Assembly: GCA_965243835.1 (NCBI GenBank)
Contig: OZ251578.1
Location: 186,001-250,000, forward strand
Direction: 5' to 3'
Source of the DNA: G965202665 sp965243835
Lineage (GTDB): Bacteria; Actinomycetota; Acidimicrobiia; Spongiisociales; Spongiisociaceae
DNA length: 64,000 nt
The position numbers and the translations under genes were made by a program. The notes beneath the pieces are model-generated. The model was not told where the DNA came from. It saw only the letters and a list, made by a program, of their open reading frames with translations, and ran no database searches. Shown here piece after piece: positions 48,690 through 63,600 of the stretch. How positions within the stretch are numbered: the first letter of the stretch is position 1; every line of letters starts with the position of its first letter.

Positions 48690-51600
48690 ATGAGAAGGAC
48701 TTTGGCGGGGGCGTTGACGTTGGGATTGGCGGTGGTTGCTCTGCCGCTGGTTTCGGCGCCGGCGGCGGCGCAGACCCCTACGGTTACGCTCAGCCTGGTT
48801 GATCGCGCGGGAAATACGGTTACGTCAATAGGGGAGGATAGCGGCGAGACGCGGTTGCGGGTTAAGGCGGTGCTGTCTTCGGCCCCGACTTCCTATCTGA
48901 GGGTATATTTCGGTATCGGTACCGATAACATCGGTACGGCTACCAAGGGGAGATGCTATATCGACTGGGTCGTATACAGGAACATATGCGAAGGCGGCGA
49001 CTATGCTATCCCTTACGATTATGGTAATATATATATCCGCGCCGGTACGACTACCGGCCTTTCCGGTTATATTAAGTTTACTGCTATCGGTGACAGAATT
49101 ACGGAGGATCATGAGACAATAACTTTCCCCGCTCGAGCCTCCGGATACACCGTGAATAATCTTTCCTTGACTATCACCGACCAGGACCGAACCCTGCGGG
49201 TAACAACCCCGAAGTCGTCGGGCGACGAGTGCGCTATGGCGGAGGGACCGGATGGCAGATGCTCTAATAATTTAAATCTTGCTTGGGCGCGGGTTACCCT
49301 GGGGGGTATGACCGGGGGATCGTTCACCGCCTCCACCTCGTCTACTTACAGCCAAGCGATGAGGTTGCGGATCGACCCTGGTCCCCCGGGCAACGTTAGC
49401 AGTAATAATGAAATTGAGCATAGTTTATATCTAGCAGATGATCCGATGTACGTTGACATCGCCGCCGGAGGGCTGACCGCCCTCGCCGTCGATAGCTTTA
49501 ATGAAAACGTAGTGGCCATGCAGAGCCGTCGCGTGGATAATATAGCGGAACCGGACGAGACCTTTAATATCACGCTGACGGATATTCCGTCCGGGTTCAC
49601 CGTAGTTCCGGCGACGATGACCATTCGGGACCCGCATGATAGGCAGGCGGTGCTGGGATTGGATTCTGATAGCAATACGGATGGCAATCAGAGCGTGGTG
49701 GCGGAGAGTGCCGGGACCGGGGCGGGGGTGAATGTGTCAGCGGGTTTTCCGTCGGGGGTTACGTCGTCGGTGATCGGGTCGGCGACGACGATTAGTTTGT
49801 CGGCGTCGGCGGAGACGCCGACGGGGGCGGGGAAGGCGACCAGCGCCGATTTTAGTTATTCGTCAACGCCGGGTACGGTGTCTATTCCCGCTCAGGCTAT
49901 CGCCAGCTCCACTGCGGGAACATTGGCCGGCTTGACGTTGGTTGATGATGATGTGGTGGAAGGGCCGGAGACATTGCAGGTAGGCGGGTCTTCTACTTAC
50001 GGGGACGCTACCGCGGCTACCTTGACCATTTTGGATGACGATGCCGATATTGAGTTGGAGGTATCCCCGACGGAGTTCTTTGAGATTGCGGTCGCGCAGG
50101 AGTTTACGGTCACCGCCCGGTTTAAGGGTTCTTCTTCCATTCTGTCGACGGCTACGGACGTGACGGTGAGTATTGCCAGCGCGGCGGTTAACGGTGCTAC
50201 GTTGGGGGTGGGCGGCCAAACCCCCACCGGAGATTTTTTCACTGATCAGACTAATAATCAGTTGACGGTTCGCATCGGAGCGGGGGAGTTGAGCGGGAGC
50301 GGGACTTTTGAGTTGACGGCCAACGCGGATAGCGTTGCGGACAGCGGGGAGCGGGTGTCCGTCTCCGGGTCGGCGACGGTGGGCGGCACGGCGGTAGCGG
50401 TAAGCGACGTGGAGATTCCCATTTTCGAGCCGGGGCGGATAATTGATTTGAGTGTTGTGGACACGGGGTCAACCCCGGCGGCTGTTTCCGCTACCGGTGA
50501 AGATGACGGCGCGTTGACGTTTCGGGTGACGGCTACGGCTACCAGTACGTTGGCGGTGAACAGGGAGGTGACGGTGACGGTGGGAGGCCGGGGCAGTACG
50601 GCCACCCGGGGGGATGATTACACCGGATCGGTTACCACTACGATGACTTTGTTGGCCAACCAGACTACCGTTACGTCGGGTAATCTGACGATTACGCCGG
50701 TGAGCGATACGGTGACCGAGGATCATGAGATTATTAAGATCACGGGGAGGGCGGTGCCTGATTTGGTGAGAGGGGCTGATTTGGAGATTACCGATGCGGA
50801 TCGGCTGATTAAAGTGAGCGTTAGCGATGATAAGGGTCCGGAAACTTATTCGGATAGTCAGCAACATACGTTTAGTGTGACGGCGACGGTGAGTGGGACT
50901 ACCTCTACGTTTAGCGAGAGTTTGGCGTTGCCGGTTTCGTTTCCTGGGACTGTGCCTAGTAACGAGCGACCTCCCGGAATCGGTAACGTGTTTCCCACTA
51001 CCTTGATTCCTCAAGATTATCATCATGATCATGCTGTAACACCTGATAACTTGCAACATGTGTTGACGGCTACCATCGCGGCTGGTTCCCGTTCCGCAGT
51101 GGCGGCAACTCCTACTAATTCTACTTTGGCGACGATTACTTTGGTAGGGGATCATGCGGTGGAGGGGGAAGAGCATTATTGGGCGACGGTGATGCCTCCC
51201 GAAGGGTGGACGGTGCAGGCGGCGTTGATTAAAATCGAGGACCTTGAGGGGCGGGTGTATTTTAAACCGGACAAGGAGATCGCCGAGGGTGGAACGGGGG
51301 CGAGTGTAAATATTAAGGCTGCTTTCCCGCCGGAGGCTACCTCCTCGGATTTGACCTCGGCGGTAACGGCTACGTTTACCAATGTGTTGCCGGGAACGGG
51401 CGGGGAGTACGCACCGCCTCCGAACCCGTACTTGAATCATTATTGGCCTTATTTGTCGACGGCAAGTCGCGCGCGTGCTCAGGCCGGGACTGCGGACAGC
51501 AATGATTTCTCTTTCACTCTGCCCACTCCGGCGCCGGGCGCGTTGACTATCACCGGGGGGACTTTGGAGAGTACCGGTTCGGTGACTTTGGACGGGTTAA

Positions 51601-54600
51601 CCATAACCGATGACGATGTGGTGGAGGGCCCGGAAACCCTGGACTTGGGCGGTACGTTTACCAGCACGGCCATATTAGGCGATCCCATTGGGTGGGTGAC
51701 GATAGATGACGACGATGCCGACATCGACTTGGAGGTGTCCACTACCAAGTTGGTGGAGCAGGCGGCGGCGCAACCGATAACGGTCACCGCCCGCTTCCGG
51801 GGCTCCACCTCGGTCTTGGCCGTCGACACCACTGTGACGGTCACCGTCGCCGCCGGGACGGGAACGAAAGGGGCCACCCTGGGGGCGATGGGGGATTTCA
51901 CCACCGACCTGACCAACAACCAGCTGACGATTACCATCCGGGCCGGGCAGGTCAGCGGCTCCGGCTCTTTCAACATCACCGTCCGGGATGACAACGACGA
52001 CACCGAAGACGTAGAAACCGCGCTTGTTTCGGGGTCGGCGTCGGTGGGGGGGCAGGCGGTGACGGTAACCGGGGCGGTGTTGAGCTTATTCGACCCGGAC
52101 TGGGCGATTAACCTCAGCGTCACCGACGCCGGGGGCGCGACCATCACGGAAGTAGGGGAAGACGGCGGAGCGCAGACCGTGCGAGTGAAAGCCACCGCTC
52201 CGGCTGCGGTCACCGCCGACACCGTTGTTCGAGTGGAACTGGGAGGTACGGGCGGCTCCGCTACCCGCGGCGCCGCCGGTGATTATACACTGGGGGCGAC
52301 GACGGCTACGATAACCATACCCAACGGTCAGATCAGCGCCTCCTCCGGCGACATTACCGTCACTACCGTAAGCGACACGATAACGGAGGAGCAGGAGAGC
52401 ATCCGCATCACCGGCGAAACCGACGACGCCTTCTTCGTGAATCCGACCGATCTCGCTATTGCGGATCAGGACCGAACCCTGCGGGTAACAACCCCGAAGT
52501 CGTCGGGCGATGAATGCGCCATGGCGGAGGGGCCGGATGGCAGATGCTCTAATAATTTAAATCTTGCTTGGGCGCGGGTTACCTTGGGAGGCATGGCCGG
52601 GGAGGTGTTCACCCCCTCTACTTCGTCCACCTATACGCAAGCGATGAGGTTGCGGATGGACCATCTTCCCTTGAACAACGTTAGCGGTAATAATGAAGTT
52701 GAGCATAGTCTAGACTTGGTAGACGATCCTATGTACGTTGACATCGCCGCCGGAGGGCTGACCGCTCTCGCCGTCGATAGCACGAATTCAAACGAAGTAG
52801 GCATACAGAGCCGTCGCACGGACGACATAGCGGAAGCGGACGAGACCTTTAATATCACGTTCGTGAATGTTCCGGCCGGGTTCACCGTAGCCCCCGCCAC
52901 TATGACCATCCGCGACCCGCATGACGCCCATATAGTGCTAACGAGCACCGCCGCGATTGCCGAAGGGGGAACCGGGGCCGCGGCCGCCGTGTCAGCCGGT
53001 TTCCCATCCGGTGTAACCTCCTCAACGATCGGTACCGCCACCGAAGTTACCTTGTCGGCGGTCGACAATATGCACCCCAGCCTGGGGGAAGCGGGACGCG
53101 ACGACTTTACATATTCGCCGTCAACGCCGAACACGGTCTCCGTTCCCGCCAACACCATCAGCAGTACCACCGCGGGATTGCTGGCCGGGCTGACCATCGC
53201 CGATGACAACATCGTGGAAGGACCCGAGACCCTGCAAATCGGCGGAACGTCCTCCCTCGGGGAAGCCACCCCCGCTACGGTGACCATCACCGACGACGAC
53301 GCCGACATCGAGCTATTGGTCTCCCCGGCGGGTGTGTTGGAACAGGCGGCCGCGCATGAGATAACGGTTACCGCCCGCTTCAAAGGGTCGGTGTCGGTCT
53401 TGACCGTCGCCACCGACGTAACGGTCACCATCGCCGGGGCCGCCTCCAACGGGGCCACCCTGGGGTCGTCGAGCAACGGGGATTTCTATACCGATCAGAC
53501 AATGAACAAATTGACGATCACCATCCCCGCCGGGCAACTCACCGCCAACGGAACTTTCAACCTGACGGCCCGGGCCGACGGCGAATCCGAATCCACTCCG
53601 GAGGGGGTGTCGTTGACGGGGGCGGCGTCGGTGGGCGGGACGGCGGTGACGGTGGACGCGGCCGCCGTCGACATTTACGATCCCGGCTCCCGGACCATCA
53701 CCCTCAGATTCACCGACGACGCCGCCTCGCCGGCGGCGGTCACGGCCGTCGCCGAGGACGGCGGGGCGCAGACGGTGCGGGTGAAAGCCACCGCCTCGCA
53801 GGCGGTAACCGCCGACACCACCGTGACCGTAAACATCGGAGGTACGGGCAGTACCGCCGTCCGGGGCGCCGCCGGCGATTACACCCTGGGGGCGACGACG
53901 GCTACGATAACCATACTCAACGGACAAACCAGCGCCTCTTCCGGTGACATTACCGTCACTGCCAACAGTGATAAGATCACCGAGGACCACGAAACCATCC
54001 GTTTCTCGGGTGCCGCCACCTTGTATTTGGTGAACCCGGGCGACCTGGCCATCACCGACCAGGACCGGGTGATTAGATTGAGTATAACCAACTCGGAGGT
54101 GGTGGAGGCTAATAGGCATGTGGCTAATGCCGGGAGCGGTACTTTGGGCGGGGTATCGAACGGGGTGTTTACGGCTTCTACCAGTTCTACGTACAGCGGT
54201 AATTTATCCGGTAATTCGAGTCCGCAAGTTAGCTGGAGTTTTGGAACCGCTAATTGGACAGATGTGGAATCTCCTGATTATAATCAGCTTGGTAGGCGGG
54301 CTTGGTTGTCGTTTCCCGCTGGTTCAGTTTCCGGTACGTTAAGTACCGTTTTTTCCAGTAATCTTCTGAGAGCCGACGTGAAAGATGATGCTATAGCGGA
54401 GCCGGACGAATTTTATGGGTGGAATGTGCATGCGCCAGCGGGATTTCAGGCTCGTAACGCGAGTGTGAGAATCATTGATACTACGGATACGATTGTTTAC
54501 ATGAGGGTGGACACCGACGGTAATACGGATGGCAATCAGAGCGTGATTTCCGAGGATGCCGGGACCGGGTCCGGGGTGAGCGTGTCGGCGACTTACTCAC

Positions 54601-57600
54601 GATGGGTTACTTCTTCGGTAATCGGGTCGGATAGGGAGGTTACGTGGACTGTGGATGATAACTCGAGTCCCGGCATCGGGGAGGCGGGAGCAGACGACTT
54701 TTCGTATTCGTCTTCGTCGAACACGTTGACTATATCCGCCAATATGCTTAGTAGTTCATCCTCGGGGAATTTGTCCGGCTTGACCCTGGTCGACGATGAT
54801 GTGGTGGAGGGCCCCGAGACTTTGACAATAAGCGGAACGGTCGGGTCGGATGACGCCACCCCCGCGACGGTGACGATCGGAGACGACGACGCCGACATCG
54901 AGTTGCTGGTGTCTCCGGCAGGGGTGTTGGAGCAGGCGGCGGCGCATGAAATTACGGTCACGGCCCGCTTTAAGGGCTCAACCTCCGTTTTGACCGCGGC
55001 TACGGAGGTGGCGGTGACCATCGCCGGGGCGACCGGCGGCGCCACTTTGGGGGCGGCGGGGCCTCCCCCCACCGGGGATTTCTACACTGACGCCGCCGAT
55101 AAGAACTCGGCGCTTAACAAGTTGACGATTACCATCCCGGCGGGAAAGGTGAGCGCCGCCGCCACCTTTAACTTGACGGCCCGGGAGGACGGCGTAACCG
55201 AGTCCGCCCCGGAGGGGGTGTCGTTGACGGGGGCGGCGTCGGTGGGCGGGGCGGCGGTGACCGTGGATGCGGCCGCCATCAACATTTTCGATACCGGATC
55301 CCGCACTATCACGCTCAGTTTCACCGACAACGCGGCCTCGCCGGCGGCGGTCACGGCCGTGGCCGAGGACGGCGGGGCGCAGACGGTGCGAGTGAAAGCC
55401 ACCGCTTCGTCGGCCGTCACCGCCGACACCGACGTAACCGTTACTATCGGGGTGGGCGGCACCGCCGTCCAAGGTTCCGCCGGTGACTACGCCGTCGATT
55501 CCACAACCGCCGCGATTACCATTCTCAACGGCCAGACTACCGGCTCCTCCGGCGATATTGTCATAACTCCCCGCAGTGACACGATAACGGAAGATCACGA
55601 GACCATCCGCTTCTCCGGTTCCGCGCCGGTGTATCTGGTGCTCTTCGCCGAACTGGAAATCACCGATCAGGACCGGGTGATTAGGGTGGATATAAGCAAT
55701 ACGGAGGTGGTGGAGGCCGCTAATAATAATGTGAATAATGGAGGGGGCGCTACTTTGGGCGGGGTGTCGAACGGGGTGTTTACCGCTTCTACCAGTTCTA
55801 CGTACAGCGGTAATTTATCCGGCAATTCAGCCCCGCGGGTTTCTTTCGGATATGGGACTGCTACTTCATCGGATGCGGATTCTGCTGATTACAATACTAA
55901 TAGCAGGGTTGCCTGGGTGACGTTTCCCGCCAGTTCGGTTTCCGGTACGTTGGGAACATCATTAACTTATGACTATCTGAAGGCTGAGATTACAGATGAT
56001 TCTGTAGCGGAGCCGGACGAATTTTATTGGTGGAACGTGGATGCGCCAGCGGGATTCCAGGCTCGTAACGGGCGGGTGACGATCGTTGACACTGCGGATA
56101 CGCAGGTATACATGACGGTGGACACCGACGGAATCGCTCCCGGAAATCAGGGTAGAATTTCCGAGGATGTGGGGAGCGCAGTGGGGATAAGCACCTCGGC
56201 CGGGTTCGGAAGCGGGGTGACTTCTTCCGTGATCGGGTCCGCAATCTCCGTTACGGTGGACATGGAAGAAGGCAGCGGGGCGGGGGCGGCTAGTTCGGCT
56301 GACTATTCTTATGCGCCGGTTTCCCCGCTGGTACTCACCATCCCCGCCAACTCGCTGGTCGCCTCTTCCGCCACTGTGACCGGTTTTAGCATCACCGACG
56401 ACGATATCGTGGAAGGCCCCGAGACGTTGACGGTGGGCGGGACGTCATCGTGGAACCTGACCGGTTCTACGTTGACCATCGACGACGATGACGCCAACAT
56501 TCTGCTGTCGGTGTCACCGTCCACGGTGGCGGAACGCGCCGCCGCGCAGACGATTGCGGTTACCGCCCGCTTCGACGGTTCTTCCTCGGTTTTGACCACG
56601 GCGACCGAGGTGACGGTAAACATCGCGGGCGGGTCCGGCGATAACGGAGCCGTCCTCGGTGATTTCACTACGGATGTGCCCGGAAACCGGTTCACGATCA
56701 CCATCCCGGCCGGCTCTACCAGCGGAAGCCATACTTTCAAGATCACCGCACCGGTCGACCAAAATACCGAAACCACTCCGGAGATTGTCACCTTGGCGGG
56801 CTCGGCGACGGTGGGCGGGGCGGCGGTGACGGTGACCGCCGCTGATATATCGATCGTGGACGGCGGCGTCTCGTTGTCGGTGGCGGACAGCGGCGGCAGT
56901 GCGGTGAGCAGTCTGGGGGAGGATAGCGGTTCCACGCAGTTGCGGGTGACGGCCACCCTGCCGGTAGCGACCGTTTTGGACGCGGTGGTGGGGGTTAACT
57001 TACGGAGCGGAACCGCCCTGTTGGGAACCGGAGCCTCCTTTGCGGAAGGGGAGGACTTCCGGGTGTCCTATCCGTCCAAGCCGGTGGGTACGCCGGCCGG
57101 TTATTCGTTGGGAATCAGCATTCCCGCCGGGTCTTCCTCCGGATCCGCGGACATAACGTTGACGGTCAACGATGACAACGTAGCGGAAGGGATTACCGCC
57201 GAAACTATCGAGTTGCGGGGCGGCGACGTGACCATTAACAGCGCGGCTTGGTCGGTGTTGACCAGCTCGTTGGAGATCGTCGACAACGACTCGGCCATTA
57301 CCCTCCTGTTCAGTCCGGCGACGGCGGAGGAGGCGGACGGCAACGCCGGGGACGCTATGATCACCGCCGTTTTCACGGGGGCTTCCTCCAGTATCAGTTC
57401 GGCTACCGCTGTGGAGTTGTCGTTTACGGCTGATACGGGTACGGAGGCGGCCGATTTCACCGCTCCCGCCTCGGGCAGCGAGATCACGGTGACCATTCCG
57501 GCCGGTTCGGTCAGCAGCGCGGCTACGGCCCTGAGCGGGTTGGCGATCACCGACGACGCCATCGCCGAAGAGTCGGAGACCATTGCCGTCAGCGGAACCG

Positions 57601-60600
57601 CTACGGGTTACACGGTGACGGGGGCGACCTTGACGATCGCCGACGATGACGCCGCGGTGGAACTGTCGACGGCGGGGGGAACCACGGTGGCGGAAGGGGG
57701 GGACGGCTCGACGGTTGCGGTGTCGGCCGCCTTCGTTTCGGGGACGACCAGCTCCGACATTTCCACGGCCACGGTGATTACCCTGTCGGCGGCGGACGGA
57801 ACCGCCCTCTCCCCGGCTGATTACGGTTACGCGCCGGTGTCCCCGAATACGGTAACCATCCCCGCCGGGGCGACGGCCGGTGCCGCGTCCGGGTCGTTGG
57901 CCGGCTTGACCGTCGCCGACGACGACATCACCGAGGGGGCGGAGACGATAGCGGTAGGGGGGTCCTCCCCGGTAGGCGACGTCACCGGGTTTGATTTGAC
58001 GGTGACCGACGCCGACTCCGGGATTGAACTGTCGGCGTCGCCGGGGACGGTGGTGGAACAGGCCGGGGCGCATACCATTGCGGTGGTGGCCCGGTTCGCC
58101 GGAGTTGATTCTTCCGCCCGGACCTCCGATGTTACGGTAACGGTGACCGTCGCCGGCGGGGCCGGGACGGACGGGGCCGTTCTGGGAACCGGAACCGGTA
58201 AGGATTTCACCACCGACCAGACCGGAAACTCCTTTACCGTTATCATCCCCGCCGGGCAGACCAGCGGGCGGGCCTCCTTCAAGTTGACGGCGGCGGCGGA
58301 CGGCTCCGACGAGGGGGCGGAGAAGGTGGCGTTGTCCGCGGCGGCCACCGTGGACGGAACGTCGGTTTCCGCCTCCGCCGAGTTGGTCATAGTGGACACC
58401 GGCATCAAGCTGTCTTTCCGCGACGGGGACGGCGACCCGCTGACCGGCGTAGCGGAGGGCGACGGGTCCGCTACCGTACGGGTGACCGCCACCCTGCCCA
58501 CCACCGCCGCGTACAGCGTGGTAGTGGGGCTGAACGCGGCGGGCGGCACCGCTACCGCGGATGACGGGTCTTCTTTCGGGGCGGGGGAGGACTATCGGGT
58601 GTCCTACCCGGCGAAGCCGGCTGGTACGCCTGCTGATCATTCATTGGGGATCAGTATCGCGGCCGGGGAAATCAGCGGATACGCCGACCTCACCTTGGCG
58701 GTCAACGACGACTCGGCGGCGGAAGGGGAGGAGACGGTGGTGGTGAGCGGCGCGGACGTGACCGTGAACGCCAGCCCGTTGCCGGTGGCGTCCGCCGTCT
58801 TGCCGATAGCCGACGACGACGCGGACATCACCCTCGGTTTTGGTTCGGCGCCGGCGGAGGAGGCGGACGGCAACGCCGGGGACGCTATGCTGACCGCCCG
58901 CTTCGCGGGGGCGGTCACCTCGCAGATCGCCTCCGCGGTGTCGGTGGAGCTGTCTTTCACCGCGGGCCCCGATACGGAGGCGGCGGACTTCACCGCTCCC
59001 GCCGCGGGCAGTGAAATCACGGTCACCATCCCGGCCGGTTCGGTGGCCGGTGCCGCCGTCGCCCTGACCGGTTTGACTATCGCCGATGACGCCATCGCCG
59101 AGGCGGGGGAGACCATAACCGTGGACGGGACCGCCGCCGGTTACGCGGTGACCGGTACGACCTTGTCCATCGCCGATGACGATGCGGTGGTGCATTTGAG
59201 CGTCGGGGACGGGGCGGCGGCCGCCGAAGGCGGGGACGGATCGGGGGTGGGGGTGTCGGCTTCCTTCCCTTCGGGGACCACCTCCTCGGATATTTCCACG
59301 GCCACGGTGGTCGCCTTGTCGGTAGCGGACGGAACCGCCGGTTCCGCCGACTACGGATATTCGGGAGGGGATACGGTGACCATCCCCGCCGGGATGGTGC
59401 GCAGCAGCGCGGCCGGGTCGCTGGACGGCCTGACGGTGTCCGACGATTCCGTCACCGAGGGGGAAGAAAACGTTCAGATAAACGGAACCTCCTCCCTGGG
59501 AGACGCCGAGGGAACTACGTTGGCGGTGGCCGACGCCGATACGGGCATTGAAATTTCGGTTGCACCGGAGACGGTGGTGGAAAGGACGGAGGCCCATAGC
59601 GTGGATGTCACCGCCCGTTTCTCCGGGGTTTCCTCCTCCACCCGCACCGCCGCTACGCCGGTGACGGTGACCATCGCCGGCGGCGACACGGACGGGGCCG
59701 CCCTCGGAGCCGGCGCCGACTTTGTCACCGATCAGCCCGGCAACTCCTTTGTGGTCACCATCCCCGCCGGACAGGTGGAAGCCAAGGAGACTTTCCGGCT
59801 CACCGCCGCCGATGACGGCGACGACAGCGAAGGGGCCGAGAACGTGAAAGTTTCCGGGACGGCCGTCGTAGACGGGTCGGGGGTCGTCATAGCCGATGCG
59901 GGGATGACGATTGTGGACAACGGCATTACCCTCGCCCTGTCCAGCGGCGGGAGCGCGCTGACCAGCCTGGCCGAAGACAGCGGGTCCACCCAGGTGACCA
60001 TTACCGCCACCCTGCCCGTGGCCGCTACCGCCCCGGTGGTGGTCCCCCTGCGGATTACGAGCGGAACGGCTTTGTTGGACGACGACTCCGTTTGGGCGGC
60101 GGGAGAGGACTTCCGGGTGTCCTACCCGTCCGATCCCGCTCCCGACGACGGGTACCCGCTGGGGATCAGTATCGCCGGCGGAACCACCGGGACGGCCGTC
60201 GTCACCCTGGTGGTAAACGACGACGAGATAGCGGAAGGAAGGACGGCGGAGACCATCCGGGTGCAAGGCGGTACGGTGACCATCGGCGGCGCCGCGTTGC
60301 CGGTGGTGGAACAAGACTTGGGAATCGCCGACGACGATTTGGGCATCGACCTGACGCTCAGCCGCAACACGGTGAACGAGTCGGACGGCAACGCGGGAGC
60401 GGTGACGGTCGCCGCCGCGTTCGACGCCGACTCCTCCGTCCTCCACACCCCCACCGAGGTGGAGATCACGTTCACCGCCGCCGCCGGTACGGAAGGGGCC
60501 GACTTCACCGCCCCGGGGACGGGCAGTGAAATAACCCTCACCATTCCGGCCGGTTCCACGACCGGGGCCGCGGTCGCCCTCACCGGCCTGGGCGTCGCCG

Positions 60601-63600
60601 ACGACACCCGGGCCGAACCGTCGGAAACCATCACCGTGGGCGGGACCGCCGCCGGTTACACCGTGACCGGGGCGGACCTGGCCATTGTCGACGACGACTC
60701 GGTGGCGACCTTGTCCATACCCGTCGGGACGGCGGTGACGGAAGGCGGGAACGGGTCCGGGGTGGCGGTGTCGGCCGCTTTTGCGACGGGGACCACCCAT
60801 TCGGAATTCACCGCTCCGGTGGAGATCACCTTGTCGGTGGCGGACGGCAGCGCCGCCTCCGCGGACTACGACTATTCCCCCGGCTCCCCCAATACGGTAA
60901 CCATCGCCGCCGGGGCTCTCGGCAGCGCCGCCGCCGGGTCGTTGACCGGCCTCTCCATCACCGACGACGCCATTACCGAAGGGCCGGAAACTTTGCTGGT
61001 AACCGGCTCCTCGGCGGTGGAGGTCGCCGGGCCGGAGTTGACGATAACCGATGCCGACACCGCCTTGGACATAACCGCTTCGCCGGAGACGGTAGTGGAA
61101 GCCGCTACCGCCCACACCGTGGCCGTCACCGTCCAATTCTCCGGGGTTTCTTCCTCCACCCGCACCGCCGATGTTCCGGTGACGGTGACCGTCGCCGGCG
61201 GCGACACCGACGGGGCCACTCTCGGAGCCGGCGGGGACTTCACCACCGACCAAACCGGTAATTCTTTCGTCATCACCATCCCCGCCGGACAGATCAGCCA
61301 CTCCGGAACTTTCCGGCTCACCGCCCGCGACGACGGCGCCAACGAAGGGGAGGAGAAAGTGAAAGTGTCCGGGGCGGCCACCGTGGATGGGGGAGCGGTC
61401 TCCGACGACGCCGAGATGACCATTGTGGACAGCGGCATCGTCCTCTCCCTGGCCAGCGGCGGAAATCCGTTAACCGCCTTGGCGGAGAGCAGCGGAACCA
61501 CCACCGTGAACGTAACCGCCACCCTGCCCGTGAACGCTCCGGCGGGCGGGACGGTAGTGGGGGTGAACGTAGCGGGCGGAACGGCCCGACTGGACGACGA
61601 TTCCGCGTTTGCGGCCAATGAGGACGTCCGGGTGTCCTACCCATCCGGGACCAACCCCCCCGCCGGACACTCGTTGGGGATCAGCATCGCCGCCGGGTCC
61701 CGAACCGGCTCCTCCGCTATCACCCTGGTGATAAACGATGACAACGTAGCGGAAGGGTCCGTTGGGGAAACCATCCTGGTGCAAGGCGGCAACGTGGAAG
61801 TGAGCTCCAACTCCCTGCCGGTGGTGGCGGCCACCCTGGAGATCACCGACAACGACGCCGCTCCCACCGCCATCGGACTCACCCTGTTGGAGGATGACGA
61901 CGGGGAACCCGGGGAGACCCTGAACGGGGCTCCCGAAGGTGAAACCACCACGGTGTGGGTGAGGGCCTCCTACGCCGGTAGCAATACCCTGCCCCGGGCG
62001 GTGATCGTGGCGCTGGGAGTGGGCCTCGGCGGCGACGAAGCGGAAGACGGAACCGACTACCGGAGCATCGCCAGCCCGCCTCAGATCACCATCCCCGCCT
62101 ACGCCCGTTCCGCGACCGGGAAGTTCGACCTGGCGATCGACGGAGCCGCGGACGACAACCTGATCGAAGGGCCGGAAACGCTGACCGTGGAAGGCGACCC
62201 GGCCGACTTGCTCAGCGGGTTCACGGTGGGGGACGCGCAACTGACCATTATCGACGACGACGCCGCCGTGGAACTGTCTTTGCTCCAACCGGGCTCCGAC
62301 GGCGTCGCCCTGCGGGAAGTGACCGAGGGGGATATGTTGACCACCCTGAAGGTGAAAGCCGCTTACACCAACGGAGTTACGTTGTCCTCGGACAACACGG
62401 TTCCGGTAACCGTGCGGGCCGCCGACCAGCGAGGAGCCGAACCCGGAAGCGACTACCAGCGGGTGCCCTCCTTCAACATTATGATCCCCAAAGGGGTCAA
62501 CTCGGGCTCCGGCACTTTTACCCTCAAGCTGGACGGAACCTACGACGACGACATCGTAGAAGGCGATGAAACCCTGCAAGTAGCGGGCGGAACGGCCTCT
62601 TTTGACATCACCCCCGCCTCCCTGACCGTACGGGACAGCGCCGATGACGTAGCCCCCACCGCCATAACCCTGCAGGTTTCCCCGACCTCCTTGGGGGAGA
62701 ACGCCGGGACTTCCGCCGTAAACGCGACCGTCGCCTTGGTTGGCTCCAAAGTGCTATCCGCCTCCACCGCGGTGAGCATAACGGTTCGCGGCGACCGGGG
62801 CGCCGCCCTTGGTTCCGACTACCGAATCGCGTCCGCCCCCGCCGTTACCATCGATGCCGAGGCCCGGCAAGGGTCGGGAACGGTCACCCTGACCATCGTC
62901 GACGACAACGATGACGACGACAACGAACGAATCGCGGTAACGGCTACTGCCCCCTCTCTAAGCGGGGCCGCCGCTACCCAATACATAACCATCACCGACA
63001 ACGACGACCCGCCGCAACCCCAACCGCAGCCGCAACCGCAGCCCCAACCCCAACCCCAACCTCCATCCGGTGGTGGTGGTGGTGGTGGGGCTCCTCCTCC
63101 CGCGGGCGGTGGTGGAGGGGGAGGCGGTGGTGGGGCTCCTCCTCCTGCGGGCGGCGGTGGAGGGGGCGGCGGTGGTGGGGCTCCTCCTCCTGCCGGCGGC
63201 GGGGCTCCTCCGCCCGCGGGGCCGGTTGCGCCTCCGCCCCCGGCGGAAGAGGCGTGCGCGGGGCGGTTCTGCGATGAGGACGGCAGCGTCCACGAAGCCA
63301 ACATCGAACGCATCGCCGCCTGGGAGATCACCTTGGGTTGCGACGCCGACGACCCCACCAAGTACTGCCCGTCGGCGCAAATCACCCGCAGGCAAATGGC
63401 CGCGTTCCTCTACCGGGCCGTCTCCCAGCTGTCGACCATCGCAACCCCGGAGGGGATCGAATTATCGGATGTGCCCGCCGACGCCTGGTACCGCTCTTTC
63501 GCCGACTGGGTGGTTTCCATCGGGGCCTTCGCCGCTCCGGAGGGAGTGTTCAACCCCGGCGGAGTGGTTACCCGGGCCGATATGGCGGTGATGATGATCG

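Noticed and set aside
57000..61301. Long minus-strand frames inside the giant gene
   Set aside because: Gly/Arg/Val-rich shadows of the plus-strand repeats, without start sites or homology.
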